A DNA stretch of 64,000 bases, taken from positions 1,054,001 to 1,118,000 of the forward strand of contig NZ_CP119779.1 in assembly GCF_029338195.1 (NCBI RefSeq), written 5' to 3'. This DNA comes from Haloarcula litorea. Its GTDB lineage: Archaea; Halobacteriota; Halobacteria; Halobacteriales; Haloarculaceae. The position numbers and the translations under genes are program-made. The notes beneath the pieces were generated by a model, which worked only from the letters and a program-made list of their open reading frames with translations, did no database searches and was not told where the DNA came from. This document shows, piece after piece, positions 43,717 through 53,543 of this stretch. The stretch's first letter is position 1. Every line of letters begins with the position of its first letter.

Positions 43717-44460
43717 CTACTCGCTCTGGATGCGCGGCGCGAGCATGTAGGTCACGCGGCCCTCGCCCTCGGCGAAGTTGAAGTGCATCTTGACCGGGAA
43801 CTCCTCGCCCAGTTCCATCTCCACCTCGGCGTCCTTGGGGATGGCCTTGTTCATGTTCTTGAGGTAGTCCAGCGAGAACAGCGAGTGGGCGTCCCCGGCG
43901 GTGAGGTCGATGAGGTCGTCGCGGGTGAGTTCGAGGTGGACGTCGTCGGTGTCGCCCTCGGCGTCGACGTAGAACAGCTCGTCGGTCGCGTCGACGCCCA
44001 GCGCGATGTGGTCCGAGACCATGTCCGCCGCGGTGACGGCGCGGTCGATGTCCCGGCCCTCGATGACGATGTGGGCCGGCAGGTCCAGGTCCGGGAGGTC
44101 CGGCTCCTGGCGGATGGAGTCGGGGTCGATCAGCGCCAGCGTGTACTCCAGCCCGTCGATGGCGATGTGGAGCTTCCGGGTCTCCTCGTCGAGTTCGAGG
44201 TGGACCAGCTGCCCGGAGTCGGCCATCCCGGCGATGTCTTCCAGCCGCGAGAGGTTCACCCCGATGAGGCCGCCGTCGGTCTCGTAGGACTCGAACGCCG
44301 AGGCCTCCAGTCGCAGGTCGACCATCCCGACGTTGGCCGGGTCGACGGCCCGAATCTCCAGCCCGTCGTCTTCGAGGTGGATCTTGCACTCGTCCACCAG
44401 CACGCTCACGGAGTCGAGAGTCGACTGGAGCGTGTCCGCACTCACGATGGCGTTGAACAT
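43717..44460 (-). CDS. pcn: DNA polymerase sliding clamp (PCNA)
   Basis: The 247-aa clamp starts [20 protein letters not shown] and contains the characteristic interdomain region and C-terminal [24 protein letters not shown] of archaeal PCNA. The acidic composition is typical of halophile clamps. It forms a ring that holds polymerases, ligase and FEN1 on DNA, and is loaded by RFC (rfcS at 18226). The start at 44460 is preferred to longer in-frame starts that add arginine-rich sequence. Confidence 0.97.
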   Translation of the reverse strand: MFNAIVSADTLQSTLDSVSVLVDECKIHLEDDGLEIRAVDPANVGMVDLRLEASAFESYETDGGLIGVNLSRLEDIAGMADSGQLVHLELDEETRKLHIAIDGLEYTLALIDPDSIRQEPDLPDLDLPAHIVIEGRDIDRAVTAADMVSDHIALGVDATDELFYVDAEGDTDDVHLELTRDDLIDLTAGDAHSLFSLDYLKNMNKAIPKDAEVEMELGEEFPVKMHFNFAEGEGRVTYMLAPRIQSE

Positions 44461-44608
44461 CTTAGCCGCGGCTACGCCCCCATCCATTAAAAAGTCCCTC
44501 ATCGAAAGCCGCGTGCGCGCGGGCCGGACGGCGACTGAGCGGGCGCTGCGGGCCCTCGGCGAATGCCGGGTCAAGGGTCTTTGCTCCGTGTCCGCAAGCG
44601 GTCCTGTC

Positions 44609-45166
44609 ATGACGGACGCGTACTCACGACGATCGGTACTGGCGGGGGCGGGCGCTGCACTCGGGACGCTGGCCGTCGGAACGGGCGCTGCCGACGCACG
44701 AGCGGAGACGAAGGCGGTCGTCGCCGAGGGCGACGAGACGGAGAACGACCTGACGGGCTTTTTCGTCCACGTCGGGCCGACTACCAGCCCGATCGACGCA
44801 CAGGTCGCGGCCGGCTGTGCGTTCGCCGACTGGTCGGACGACGCGACGACGGCCTACGACGTGACGCTCGTCGACCGAGCCGAGCCCGAGTACGCCCGCT
44901 ACGAACGAACCGCCTACGTCCCCGACTCCGTCCAGCTGCCGCCGGGGAGCCTGTTCGTCGTCAACTCACAGGAACGGTGTACCGAGGGGTACGTCGGCGT
45001 CCGGCTGCTCCAGATCGGGTCCGACCGGCTGGAGGCCGCCGCGAGCGGCGACGTGCCGGACCGGACAGCCGCGGACGGTACGGGGGCCAGCGGCCCCGGC
45101 TTCGGCGTGCTGGCGGCGCTGGGCGGCCTCGTCGGGTGGGGTGCGCTCGAGCGCCGGCGGGAGTGA
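44609..45166 (+). CDS. Tat-exported protein with PGF-CTERM sorting signal
   Basis: The 185-aa protein starts [20 protein letters not shown], a Tat signal with twin arginines. A beta-rich domain follows ([20 protein letters not shown]) with a short [15 protein letters not shown] segment. The C terminus [24 protein letters not shown] has the PGF motif, a hydrophobic helix and a basic end, the PGF-CTERM archaeosortase A signal. It should be processed and lipid-anchored at the surface. Confidence 0.88.
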   Translation: MTDAYSRRSVLAGAGAALGTLAVGTGAADARAETKAVVAEGDETENDLTGFFVHVGPTTSPIDAQVAAGCAFADWSDDATTAYDVTLVDRAEPEYARYERTAYVPDSVQLPPGSLFVVNSQERCTEGYVGVRLLQIGSDRLEAAASGDVPDRTAADGTGASGPGFGVLAALGGLVGWGALERRRE

Positions 45167-45214
45167 GCCGACGACGGTAAACCCGCGGGGGCGCTACGGC
45201 GTGCAAGAGCGACG

Positions 45215-46009
45215 ATGAGCCACAAGGACGAGTACTACAACAGAGCGAAACAGGAGGGGTACCGCGCCCGCTCGGCGTACAAGCTCCAGCAACTGGACGA
45301 GACGGCGGGCCTGCTGGGCGAGGGGCGGACGGTCGTCGACCTGGGGGCGGCCCCGGGCGGCTGGCTGCAGGTCGCCGCCGAGCGGGTCGGCGAGCGGGGG
45401 ACCGTCGTCGGCGTCGACCGCCAGCGCATCGACCCGCTGGACGACCCCGAGCCGGCCGTCGAGTACGTCCGCGGGGACATGACCGAAGGACGGACCAAAG
45501 ACGAGATCCGCGAGGTCGTCGGCGGCGACGCCGACGCACGCGGCGGCCCGGTCGACGTGGTCGTCTCGGACATGGCACCGAACATGAGCGGCGACTACGA
45601 CCTCGACCACGCCCGCTCGGTCCACCTCGCCCGGCAGGCCTTCGAGGTGGCGACGGACCTGCTCGACGCGGGCGGGGACTTCGCCGCGAAGGTGTTCGAC
45701 GGCCAGGACCTCGCCGACCTGAAGGCGGACATCGAACCGGAGTTCGAGTACGTCCGGGAGGTCCGGCCGGACGCCTCGCGGGACTCGTCGTCGGAGCTGT
45801 ACTTGGTCGCCAAGCACCGCCTGACGGCCCCGGTCCGCGAGGGCGAGGAACTCGACGTGACCATCGAGGACGTCGGCGAGGAGGGCGACGGCATCGCGAA
45901 GGTCGAGGGGTTCACCCTGTTCGTGAGCGGCGTCGCGGAGGGCGACGAGGTGACGGTGCGGGTCGACGACGTGAAGCCGCGGTACGCGTTCGCCCAGCCC
46001 GTCGAGTGA
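45215..46009 (+). CDS. rlmE: 23S rRNA ribose methyltransferase RlmE with TRAM domain
   Basis: The 264-aa protein starts MSHKDEYYNRAKQEGYRARS and contains the SAM motif VVDLGAAPGGWLQVA, the KDKE-type catalytic residues (KLQQL, SDMAPNMSGDYD, KVFDG) and a C-terminal TRAM domain (about 200-264) not found in bacterial RlmE. It methylates a ribose 2'-OH of 23S rRNA, helping ribosome maturation. The TRAM adds RNA binding. Confidence 0.95.
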   Translation: MSHKDEYYNRAKQEGYRARSAYKLQQLDETAGLLGEGRTVVDLGAAPGGWLQVAAERVGERGTVVGVDRQRIDPLDDPEPAVEYVRGDMTEGRTKDEIREVVGGDADARGGPVDVVVSDMAPNMSGDYDLDHARSVHLARQAFEVATDLLDAGGDFAAKVFDGQDLADLKADIEPEFEYVREVRPDASRDSSSELYLVAKHRLTAPVREGEELDVTIEDVGEEGDGIAKVEGFTLFVSGVAEGDEVTVRVDDVKPRYAFAQPVE

Positions 46010-46026
46010 CGGCGGTCGAAGAGTCG

Positions 46027-46719
46027 TCAGTCCGCCCGCGACGCCGAGCCGAACCGGCCCTCGCCGCGTGCGAGGCCGACGACGGCGTAGACGAACGGCG
46101 TGTCCAGCAGCGCGATCCCCAGCTTCAGGACGTACTGCCCGACCGCGAGCGACAGCGCCACCGCGAGGGGCGTCCCCTGGAGGAGGACGAAGCCGACGCC
46201 GATGAAGATGGCCGTGTCCACGAGCTGGCTGGTCGCCGTCGAGCCGACGTTGCGGAGCCACAGCGCGTCACCGTCGGTGAGGTCCCGGAGCCGGTGGAAC
46301 AGGATCACGTCGAGGTTCTGACTGACGACGTACGCCGAGAGGCTGGCGACGACGACGGCGGTGCTGGCCGCCAGCACGTTCCGGAAGGCGGCGGGGTCGA
46401 CGGGCTGGGCCTCGGGGGGGAGACCCGGCGCGAGGATGGTACTCCAGACCAGCGCCAGCAGGACGAAGTTCATCAGGAAGCCGACGTTGACGACGACGGT
46501 GGCGGCCCGACGGCCGTACAGTTCCGCGTAGCAGTCCGACGCGAAGAAGGTCAGCGCGTAGGCCAGCGCCGCGCCCGGCAGGACCAGCGCCTCGCCGACG
46601 ACCGGCAGCGAGAACGGAAGCCCGAAGGCCAGCAGCTTCGAGGCCGTCACCTGCGAGACCACCAGCGCGGTCACGAACAGCGCGACGAGGCCGACCCGGA
46701 TCGGACTCCCGTCACTCAT
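46027..46719 (-). CDS. yhhQ: Queuosine/archaeosine precursor transporter (YhhQ family)
   Basis: The 230-aa protein has six membrane helices and the YhhQ features: ASKLLAFGLPFSLPVVGEAL, the conserved FFASDCYAELYGRR, and FRNVLAASTAVVVASLSAYV with a SQNLDVILFHRLRD segment. The family imports 7-cyano-7-deazaguanine or related bases for tRNA modification. It overlaps the upstream RHH gene by 8 bp, so the two are co-transcribed. Confidence 0.93.
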   Translation of the reverse strand: MSDGSPIRVGLVALFVTALVVSQVTASKLLAFGLPFSLPVVGEALVLPGAALAYALTFFASDCYAELYGRRAATVVVNVGFLMNFVLLALVWSTILAPGLPPEAQPVDPAAFRNVLAASTAVVVASLSAYVVSQNLDVILFHRLRDLTDGDALWLRNVGSTATSQLVDTAIFIGVGFVLLQGTPLAVALSLAVGQYVLKLGIALLDTPFVYAVVGLARGEGRFGSASRAD

Positions 46720-46885
46720 CGTCGAGTCGCCCCTGTCGTTCGTCGATGTCGTCCAGAATATCGAGGGTCTTCCGGACGGACGCCCGGATGGCCTCGCTGC
46801 GGTTGACGAACTTCCCGTCCTCGCCGACGTGGTCGTCAAGGTCCGCGAGCAGCTCCTCGGGAACCTCGACGCTGATCTTGGGCAT
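46712..46885 (-). CDS. Ribbon-helix-helix regulator (CopG family)
   Basis: The 57-aa protein starts MPKISVEVPEELLADLDDHV, a typical RHH strand and first helix, with a second helix in NRSEAIRASVRKTLDILDDI. A start nine bases upstream (MGHMPK) is possible but less likely. RHH dimers bind operators through the first strand. Its overlap with yhhQ suggests it may control the transporter operon. Confidence 0.88.
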   Translation of the reverse strand: MPKISVEVPEELLADLDDHVGEDGKFVNRSEAIRASVRKTLDILDDIDERQGRLDDE

Positions 46886-46961
46886 ATGACCCACGTGCTC
46901 GCAGGGGAATATCAGTGTCGCGGTTCGCCGGCGAGTGGCACAGCCGGACGCCGCGCCGGGC

Positions 46962-49175
46962 TCAGTCCGCCGGCTCGCCCCGTCCCTTCGGCGTCCGGCG
47001 GCCGCCCAGGGTGTACACCCAGAGGATGGCGAGCCCGACCATGTACGAGAGGGCCGTCGGGACGCCGACGATGAGCATCGTGAAGATGCTGTCGGGCGTG
47101 ACCATCGCGGCGGTGGCGACGATCGCCAGCACGACGTAGCGCCAGCGCTCGTACATCACCTCGAATGGGACGAGGCCGGCCCGGTGGAACAGGAACATCG
47201 TCACCGGGATCTCGACCAGCAGCCCGATCCCGATGGTCAGGAAGAGGACGAGCCAGCCGAAGTTGCTGATGCGGTAGGCGATGACCATGTTGGCCTGGAG
47301 CTGGTCGTAGGCGATGGCGGAGATGGCCATCGGCGCGACGTAGAGGAAGCCGAGCAGGCTGCCGCCGATCAGGGCCACGAACAGCGTCCCGCCCCACACC
47401 AGCAGGATGTTGCGGTCGCCGCCGACGAGGCTGCGGTCCTGCATCGCCGGCCACGCGAAGTACAGCACCAGCGGGAGCACGGAGACGGCCCCCAGTATCG
47501 TCGAGAACTTGACGATGAAGACGAGGTGTTCGACGGGGTGGAGCGTCACGATGTCGACCTGGGCCTGCATCCCCTCGGGGAGGCGGCTGACGAACACCCG
47601 CTGGATGTCGCCGATACCGCCGCGGTAGAGGAACAGGAACGACGCCGAGAGGACGAAGCCGAAGACCCCCAGGATCCAGAACGCCTTGGAGGCCAGCGAG
47701 CTGAGGATGAACTGGATGTCGTAGTAGTAGCCGCCGATGTCGTCCTCGGTGGTCTCGTCCTCGGTGAAGGCGTCGGCCATCCCCGCGGTCGTCGAGGTGA
47801 GGATGCCGCCCGCGCCCCCCTCCTCGGTCGCCGCGTCGCCGTCGGCGGTCGTCCCGTCGGCCGGTTCGTCGGCCGCCTCGTCCGCGTCCTCGTGGGCCTC
47901 GTCCCAGCGGTCGAGGATGGCCTGGGCCTTCGTCTGATCGTCCGCCGAGAGCGCGGTGTCGGCGTGGGCCAGGGCCTCCTCTTCCGTCATCTCCTCGAAC
48001 ACCTCCGGCGGAGCGACCTCGACGGCGTCCGCGCTCAGCTCGTCGATATCGATGGCCGTCGGGTCGCCCATCTCCCGCTCGTCGGGCGCGACGGCGTCCT
48101 CCAGCGCCTGCAGGACGTGGTAGTACAGGACCACCGGTACGGCTAGCAGGCCGCCGGCGACCGCGAGCACGACCGCCGTCGTCTCCGGCGGTAGCCCCAG
48201 CAGCGCGGGCCGGGTGACGTCGCCGGTGAGTCGGCTGGAGGGGAACCAGGCGGCGAAGGCCCGCACGTACTGGAAGGCGGGGGTCGCGAGCAGGTAGTAG
48301 GTGATCCCGCCGACGACGACGGCCCCGCCGAGGATCGTGTTCCAGTTGGCCCGTCCCACCGCGGCGGTGCTGACGAGGTCGCTGGAGCGTTTCGCCAGCA
48401 CCGCGACCTTCGAGAGCGCGAGGCTGACCGCGTACAGCCCACAGAGCGGTGCGGCCCACATGATCTGAGTGAACGGGTCCGGCGGCGAGAACAGCGCGCC
48501 GAACAGGAAGATCAGCAGGACGGCGATCCGCCACTTGTCCCGGAACGTCTCGTAGGGGACGATCCCGGTGTACGAGAGGACGGTCATCAGCAGCGGCAGT
48601 TGCGCCGCGAGGCCGAACGAGGCACCCAGCAGGAAGATGAACTGCGCCCACTTGACGATGGAGTACTGGGGCGTGAAGCCGGCGGCGTTCGCGTTGCCGG
48701 CGAGGAACTTGAACATCAGCGGGAAGAACAGCTCGTAGGCGTAGAAGACGCCGCCGGCGAACAGCACCAGGCTGGTCAGGGCGAACAGCGCGCCCTTCCA
48801 GACGGGGATGCGGTCGGCGGGCCACCAGCCGCGGGCGCGGAGCGCGTCGCGGCCGTAGAAGACGAGCACCGGGACCGCGAGCAGGATGCCGACGACGGCA
48901 CCGATCTTCACCTGCAGGAGGATGACGTCGAACGCCTGCGTGGAGACGACGCTGGTCTGTCGGCGCAGCTCCGGGGTCATGTTCGCGTAGACGAGGTCCT
49001 CCCGGAGCATCTCCCAGACGCCGTACTGCAGCGCGTAGATCGTCCCCAGCATCCCGGCGACGAAGACGATGAACACTTTCTGGAGATGGGACTGTGCGGT
49101 GCCCAGCATCGCACCGACGGTCTCGCGCCCGCTCTGGACCGTGCGGACGGTGTCGTCGTCGAGAGGCCCCACCAT
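46962..49175 (-). CDS. tatC2: Double TatC (twin-arginine translocase subunit)
   Basis: The 737-aa protein is two TatC units in one chain. The first includes LREDLVYANMTPELRRQTSV and GAVVGILLAVPVLVFYGRDA, with the second beginning near ILSSLASKAFWILGVFGFVL. An acidic linker of more than 100 residues joins them. The ATG at 49175 was chosen because it leads straight into LDDDTVRTVQSGRETVGAML like Haloferax TatCt; a GTTATC box about 25-30 nt upstream supports it. TatC recognises the twin-arginine signal. Confidence 0.92.
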   Translation of the reverse strand: MVGPLDDDTVRTVQSGRETVGAMLGTAQSHLQKVFIVFVAGMLGTIYALQYGVWEMLREDLVYANMTPELRRQTSVVSTQAFDVILLQVKIGAVVGILLAVPVLVFYGRDALRARGWWPADRIPVWKGALFALTSLVLFAGGVFYAYELFFPLMFKFLAGNANAAGFTPQYSIVKWAQFIFLLGASFGLAAQLPLLMTVLSYTGIVPYETFRDKWRIAVLLIFLFGALFSPPDPFTQIMWAAPLCGLYAVSLALSKVAVLAKRSSDLVSTAAVGRANWNTILGGAVVVGGITYYLLATPAFQYVRAFAAWFPSSRLTGDVTRPALLGLPPETTAVVLAVAGGLLAVPVVLYYHVLQALEDAVAPDEREMGDPTAIDIDELSADAVEVAPPEVFEEMTEEEALAHADTALSADDQTKAQAILDRWDEAHEDADEAADEPADGTTADGDAATEEGGAGGILTSTTAGMADAFTEDETTEDDIGGYYYDIQFILSSLASKAFWILGVFGFVLSASFLFLYRGGIGDIQRVFVSRLPEGMQAQVDIVTLHPVEHLVFIVKFSTILGAVSVLPLVLYFAWPAMQDRSLVGGDRNILLVWGGTLFVALIGGSLLGFLYVAPMAISAIAYDQLQANMVIAYRISNFGWLVLFLTIGIGLLVEIPVTMFLFHRAGLVPFEVMYERWRYVVLAIVATAAMVTPDSIFTMLIVGVPTALSYMVGLAILWVYTLGGRRTPKGRGEPAD

Positions 49176-49285
49176 CTCCCCTGAGGGTAGCCGAGTCGGC
49201 GTTATCAATTTGTTCATCACCGGAGGCGTCGGCCGGGCGGCTCGAAAAGAAAGTTTACAACCACCAGTCGCCAAGCGGGGGGCAG

Positions 49286-51292
49286 ATGGCGGACGGTGAC
49301 CCCAGCGACGCGGACGCCGACCCCGACGAGCCGCGGGACTCTCCCCCGACGGACGGGGAGCCGGCAGCCGAGGAATCGCAGGGGTCACCGACTGACGTGA
49401 CGGACGACCCGGCGGGCGAGGGGCCGACGGACGAGGCGGCAGCCGACGACCCGGCGGACGAGGCGGCAGCCGGGAGTCCGCCCGACGACGGAGCGGACGG
49501 CGACCGGACGGACGACGCGCCCGGGGTCGACGACATCGACCCCCACGGCGTCTCGCCCGACATCCCGGTCGACGAGCAGACGATGTCGTTCCCGGACGAC
49601 GACCCCGAGGGCGACGAGACCGACGACGCCGACTCGTTCCTCGCCGACGAGGAGCGGGAGACCTATATGGCGGCCGACGACGGGGGGGACGGCCCCCCCG
49701 ACGACGTCGATCCGATCGAGGCGGCGTCGCCGGGCGAGACGCCCCACGCGCCGACGGTCCCGGGCCGGACCCGCCCCGGGCTGTTCGAGCGCGACCCGCG
49801 GGACGTCTCGGCGGCCGTCCCCGCGGACGTGCCGACCGACTGGGGGACGCCGGCGACGCCGGCCGGCGGTGGCGCGACCGACCACGGGAACGCCCCCGGC
49901 TACGAGGACATCCACGAGGGCGCGCCCGACGACGAGGAGATGCCGCTGGCCGACCACGTCGAGGAGATGGCCACGCGGCTGTTCATCGTCGTCGGCGTCG
50001 CGGCCGTCGTCGCCGTGTTCACGCTGCCGACGGCAGACGAACTCATCAACTTCCTCTGGTACTCCTTCCACGAGGGGACCCTCGAACAGGCCAGGGAGGT
50101 CTGTGGCACCGTCGACGCCGACGCTGCGGCCGGGACCGTCGCCGCGGACGTCAACTGCCCGTACGTCTACAGCCCGCTGGCGCTGATACTCGCGCGGCTG
50201 AAGGTCGCGACGCTGGTGGGGTTCATCGTCGCACTGCCGGTGTTCGTCTACGAGACGTACCTGTTCATGCGGCCGGGGCTGTACCCCCGGGAGCGGCGCT
50301 ACTACCTCGCGGCGGTGCCGACGAGCCTGGTGCTGGCGAGCGTCGGCGTCGCCGTCGCGTACTTCGCGGTGCTGCCCGCGATGTTCAACTACTTCATCGC
50401 CTACTCCGACCGGGCCGCGGACCTCGCGTTCGGCCTCTCGCACACGTTCAGCATCATCATCCTGATGCTGGGCTTCTTCGCGCTCATCTTCCAGATCCCG
50501 CTGTTCGTGATGCTGGCGATCATGATGGGCGTGACGACCCGCCGGTGGCTCGCCGACCGGCGGCTCTACTTCTGGGGCGCGTTCGCCGCGATCGCGTTCG
50601 TGTTCAGTCCGGACCCGACCGGGATGGCCCCGCTGATGGTCGCGGTGACCATGATCCTGCTGTTCGAGGGGACGCTGCTGCTGCTGAAGTGGACCGGCAC
50701 CAGTTCGCCGGTGCCCACCGCCGACGAACTGCGGGCGCGCCGGCCGGTCGTCTACGCGGCGTTCGCGCTGGTGGGGTACGTGCTGAGCCCGCTGCCGGTC
50801 CCGACCGGCTACTACGCGCAGCTCCCGACGGCGGTGACCGAGGGCCTGGCCTCGGTCGGGCTCGGGAACGCGACGCCGATGCTGGTCGGCGGCGGGATCA
50901 TCGCCCTGTTCGAGCTGACCGCCTACTGGAACAAGAACTACTACGGCAGCGTCAGGGCGTGGCGCGGACTTCGCCGGGCGCGCCTGCCGGTCTGGGGCGT
51001 CGCCATCGTCGTCGGCTACCTCGGGAGCCCCGACCCGACGCTGTTCCGCATCGTGAACTCGTTCAGCGTCGCGCCGACGCTGGCCGCGGCCGTCGCCGCC
51101 GGCCTGGTCCTGGTCTTCGAGGGCGGCCTGCTCGTCGACCGCCTCCGCGGTGACGACGGGGCCGACGAGCCCGACGTGCCGGCCCCCGAGTACGGCGGCG
51201 ACTACGAGCCCGACCCCGCCGAGGGCGAGGCTGGGCCGGGCGGCCGCGACCCCGACGGCGAGGACGAGCGTCGGGACGGCGGGGAGCCGTGA
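49286..51292 (+). CDS. tatC: TatC with a long acidic N-terminal extension
   Basis: The 668-aa protein has an acidic, low-complexity region of 218 residues before the TatC core, which begins MPLADHVEEMATRLFIVVGV at residue 219. The core has six helices with VYETYLFMRPGLYPRERRYY between helices 2 and 3. After the core there are four extra membrane helices and an acidic tail. It is divergent from the double tatC across 110 bp. It overlaps the next gene by 4 bp. Confidence 0.92.
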   Translation: MADGDPSDADADPDEPRDSPPTDGEPAAEESQGSPTDVTDDPAGEGPTDEAAADDPADEAAAGSPPDDGADGDRTDDAPGVDDIDPHGVSPDIPVDEQTMSFPDDDPEGDETDDADSFLADEERETYMAADDGGDGPPDDVDPIEAASPGETPHAPTVPGRTRPGLFERDPRDVSAAVPADVPTDWGTPATPAGGGATDHGNAPGYEDIHEGAPDDEEMPLADHVEEMATRLFIVVGVAAVVAVFTLPTADELINFLWYSFHEGTLEQAREVCGTVDADAAAGTVAADVNCPYVYSPLALILARLKVATLVGFIVALPVFVYETYLFMRPGLYPRERRYYLAAVPTSLVLASVGVAVAYFAVLPAMFNYFIAYSDRAADLAFGLSHTFSIIILMLGFFALIFQIPLFVMLAIMMGVTTRRWLADRRLYFWGAFAAIAFVFSPDPTGMAPLMVAVTMILLFEGTLLLLKWTGTSSPVPTADELRARRPVVYAAFALVGYVLSPLPVPTGYYAQLPTAVTEGLASVGLGNATPMLVGGGIIALFELTAYWNKNYYGSVRAWRGLRRARLPVWGVAIVVGYLGSPDPTLFRIVNSFSVAPTLAAAVAAGLVLVFEGGLLVDRLRGDDGADEPDVPAPEYGGDYEPDPAEGEAGPGGRDPDGEDERRDGGEP

Positions 51293-51897
51293 CGCGGGTC
51301 CTCGTCGTCCGGCACGGCGAGACCGACTGGAACCGGCAGGGGCGCGTCCAGGGGTGGGCTCCGACCGGACTCACCGACCGCGGCCGCGAGCAGGCCGCGG
51401 CGCTGGGGTCGTGGCTCGACGGCCGCGAGATCGACCGCGTCCTCGGGTCCGACCTCCGGCGAGCGCGGGAGACCCTCGCGGTGGCCGGCGAGACGGCCGA
51501 CGGGCTGCCCGACCCGGCCGTGGACCGCGCGTGGCGCGAGCGGGGGTTCGGCGTCTATCAGGGCTTTCTCGCCGAGGAGCTGTTCCGGCGGACGGGACAG
51601 ACGGACGGGACCAGCGTCTCCGCGCTCGACGCCGCCCCGGAGGGCGGCGAGAGCGTCGACGAGTTCGTCGAGCGCGTCACGGACGCGTGGACGGGCCTGC
51701 GCGATCGGGTTGGCGACGACGAGACGGTCCTGCTGGTCACCCACGGCGGGGTCGTCAAGGTGCTGCTGTCGGTCGTCGACGGGCGCGAGGCGGCGCTTGA
51801 CGCCCACTCGCCGCCGAACTGCTCGGTGACGGAGCTGCGGATCGGGGAGTCGGCGGCGGAACTGCTGACCGAGGGGGCGACCCCGTGGCGGGCGTAG
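51289..51897 (+). CDS. Histidine phosphatase family protein
   Basis: The 202-aa protein starts at a GTG (51289), overlapping the tatC stop (GTGA). The catalytic RHGETDWN motif (residues 8-15) and a second histidine in VTHGGVVKVL identify the phosphoglycerate mutase/phosphatase superfamily. Substrate unknown. It probably shares the tatC transcript. Confidence 0.92.
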   Translation: MTRVLVVRHGETDWNRQGRVQGWAPTGLTDRGREQAAALGSWLDGREIDRVLGSDLRRARETLAVAGETADGLPDPAVDRAWRERGFGVYQGFLAEELFRRTGQTDGTSVSALDAAPEGGESVDEFVERVTDAWTGLRDRVGDDETVLLVTHGGVVKVLLSVVDGREAALDAHSPPNCSVTELRIGESAAELLTEGATPWRA

Positions 51898-51898
51898 G

Positions 51899-52765
51899 TC
51901 AGTCGACGCTGGGGTAGTCGGCGTCGAAGACGTCCGAGACGACGTCGTCCTCGCTCTCGTCCTCTGGACTGACGCTGCCGGTCTGGTACCCGTGCAGGTC
52001 CAGCGTCACGTGGTCGAACCCGCAGTCCTCGACGTGGTCCCGGGCGGCGCGCACGAAGTCGGGGTCCAGCGCCGTCTCCAGTTCCGCCTCGCCGACCTCG
52101 ATGCGGGCGAGCCCGTCGTGGTCCCGGACCCGGAACTGCTCGAAGCCCCACGTCCGCAGGAGTCGCTCGGCCTTCTCGACGCGGGAGAGCTTCTCCTCCG
52201 TGACTTCCAGTCCGGTCGGGATGCGCGAGGAGAGACAGGCCATCGAGGGCTTGTCGGCCACCGAGAGGTCGTACTCGCGGGCGATCTCCCGGACCTCCTC
52301 CTTCTCGATGTCGTGTTCCAAGAGCGGCGAGTAGGCGTCGAGTTCGTCGACGGCCCGCAGGCCCGGACGGTGGCCCTCGCCGACGTCGGAGGCGTTGGTG
52401 CCGTCACAGACCACGTCGATGCCGAGTTCGCGGGCGCGGTCGTACATCGCGCCCAGGCGCATCGACCGGCAGTGGTAACAGCGCATCTCGTCGTTCTGGA
52501 CGAACTCGTCGCTGTCGAGTTCGGAGAACTCCACGATCTCGTGGCGGACCCCGATCTCCTCGGCGACCCGGGTGGCGTCCTCCAGTTCGGCGGCGGGCAG
52601 CGTCTCGGACTTGGCGGTACAGGCGACGGCGTCGTCTCCCAGCGCGTCGTGGGCCAGCGCCGCGACGACGCTGGAGTCGACGCCGCCGGAGAACGCGACC
52701 ACCACGCCGTCTCGCGACGCGAGGTCCTCGCGGGCGGCGGCCAGTTTCTCCGCGACAGCGGACAT
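51899..52765 (-). CDS. larE: LarE, ATP-dependent sacrificial sulfur transferase
   Basis: The 288-aa protein has the PP-loop VVAFSGGVDSSVVAAL (Ser26-Ser32), the MRCYHCR pair Cys96/Cys99 and Cys177 in SMACLSSRIPTG. Three cysteines in this order match LarE types that use a [4Fe-4S] cluster as sulfur source rather than losing a sulfur from a single cysteine. It would convert carboxyl groups of the LarB product to thiocarboxyls. It converges on the phosphatase with a one-base gap. Confidence 0.93.
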   Translation of the reverse strand: MSAVAEKLAAAREDLASRDGVVVAFSGGVDSSVVAALAHDALGDDAVACTAKSETLPAAELEDATRVAEEIGVRHEIVEFSELDSDEFVQNDEMRCYHCRSMRLGAMYDRARELGIDVVCDGTNASDVGEGHRPGLRAVDELDAYSPLLEHDIEKEEVREIAREYDLSVADKPSMACLSSRIPTGLEVTEEKLSRVEKAERLLRTWGFEQFRVRDHDGLARIEVGEAELETALDPDFVRAARDHVEDCGFDHVTLDLHGYQTGSVSPEDESEDDVVSDVFDADYPSVD

Positions 52766-52870
52766 AGCCACGCCTACTGGGCCGACGCTGAAAACGGCTT
52801 CGTGTCCGCCGTTGCCGGGCCAGCGACGCGAACGGGAAGTATTTACCGCGCCGCTCTGAACGCTCGGCCG

Positions 52871-53425
52871 ATGCCCTCCACGACTCACCGCCTCGCCGCG
52901 GCAGCGGCCGCGCTCGCGGTCCTGCCCGGCGTCGCCGCCGCACAGCAACCGACCGGCCAGTTCTCGCTGTCGCCGCTGGCGCAGTTCGCCGTCGCCGGCG
53001 GTTACAGCCTCGTCGTCGGCGCGCTCATGCTCGCCGCCGCACCGGTCTGGACCCGGAACGCCATCGAGGACATCTTCGACGACCCCGGCGTGGTCGTCGC
53101 CGTCGGGACGCTCGGCTACCTCGGGATCGTCATCGGGCTCGTCCTGCTGGCGCTGACGCTCATCGGCCTCATCGTCACCATCCCGGGGCTGCTGGCGCTG
53201 TTCGTCGTCGCGCTGATCGGGACGCCACTGGGCGCGTACGCCGTCGGTCGGTGGCTCACCGGGCTGGGCGACGTCGACAACCGCTGGGCGGCGCTGGCCG
53301 CGGGTGCCGTCGTCATCGGGGCCGTCAGCGCCATCCCGCTGCTGGGGGACCTGCTGAACGCGGTGGTCGCCAGCCCCGGCATCGGCCTGCTCCTGCTGCG
53401 CGGGAAAGAGAGCCTGCTGGGCTGA
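52871..53425 (+). CDS. Membrane protein with signal-like N terminus
   Basis: The 184-aa protein starts [20 protein letters not shown], signal-peptide-like (VAAAQQ), then has four to five hydrophobic helices ([38 protein letters not shown]). Hydrophilic loops contain [14 protein letters not shown] and end in [12 protein letters not shown]. No family was recognised. It is divergent from larE by 105 bp and not linked to hemB by overlap. Confidence 0.8.
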   Translation: MPSTTHRLAAAAAALAVLPGVAAAQQPTGQFSLSPLAQFAVAGGYSLVVGALMLAAAPVWTRNAIEDIFDDPGVVVAVGTLGYLGIVIGLVLLALTLIGLIVTIPGLLALFVVALIGTPLGAYAVGRWLTGLGDVDNRWAALAAGAVVIGAVSAIPLLGDLLNAVVASPGIGLLLLRGKESLLG

Positions 53426-53543
53426 TGCTGGCGGCCGCAAGTGCGTAAAGAGGGGCGTCACCCCGGAGTGGCGAAAGCCTTCAGTTACAGTCGCCAGGGT
53501 CAGCGAGCGGAGCCTTCTTGCCGCCGACCCGCCCAGTACGGGT

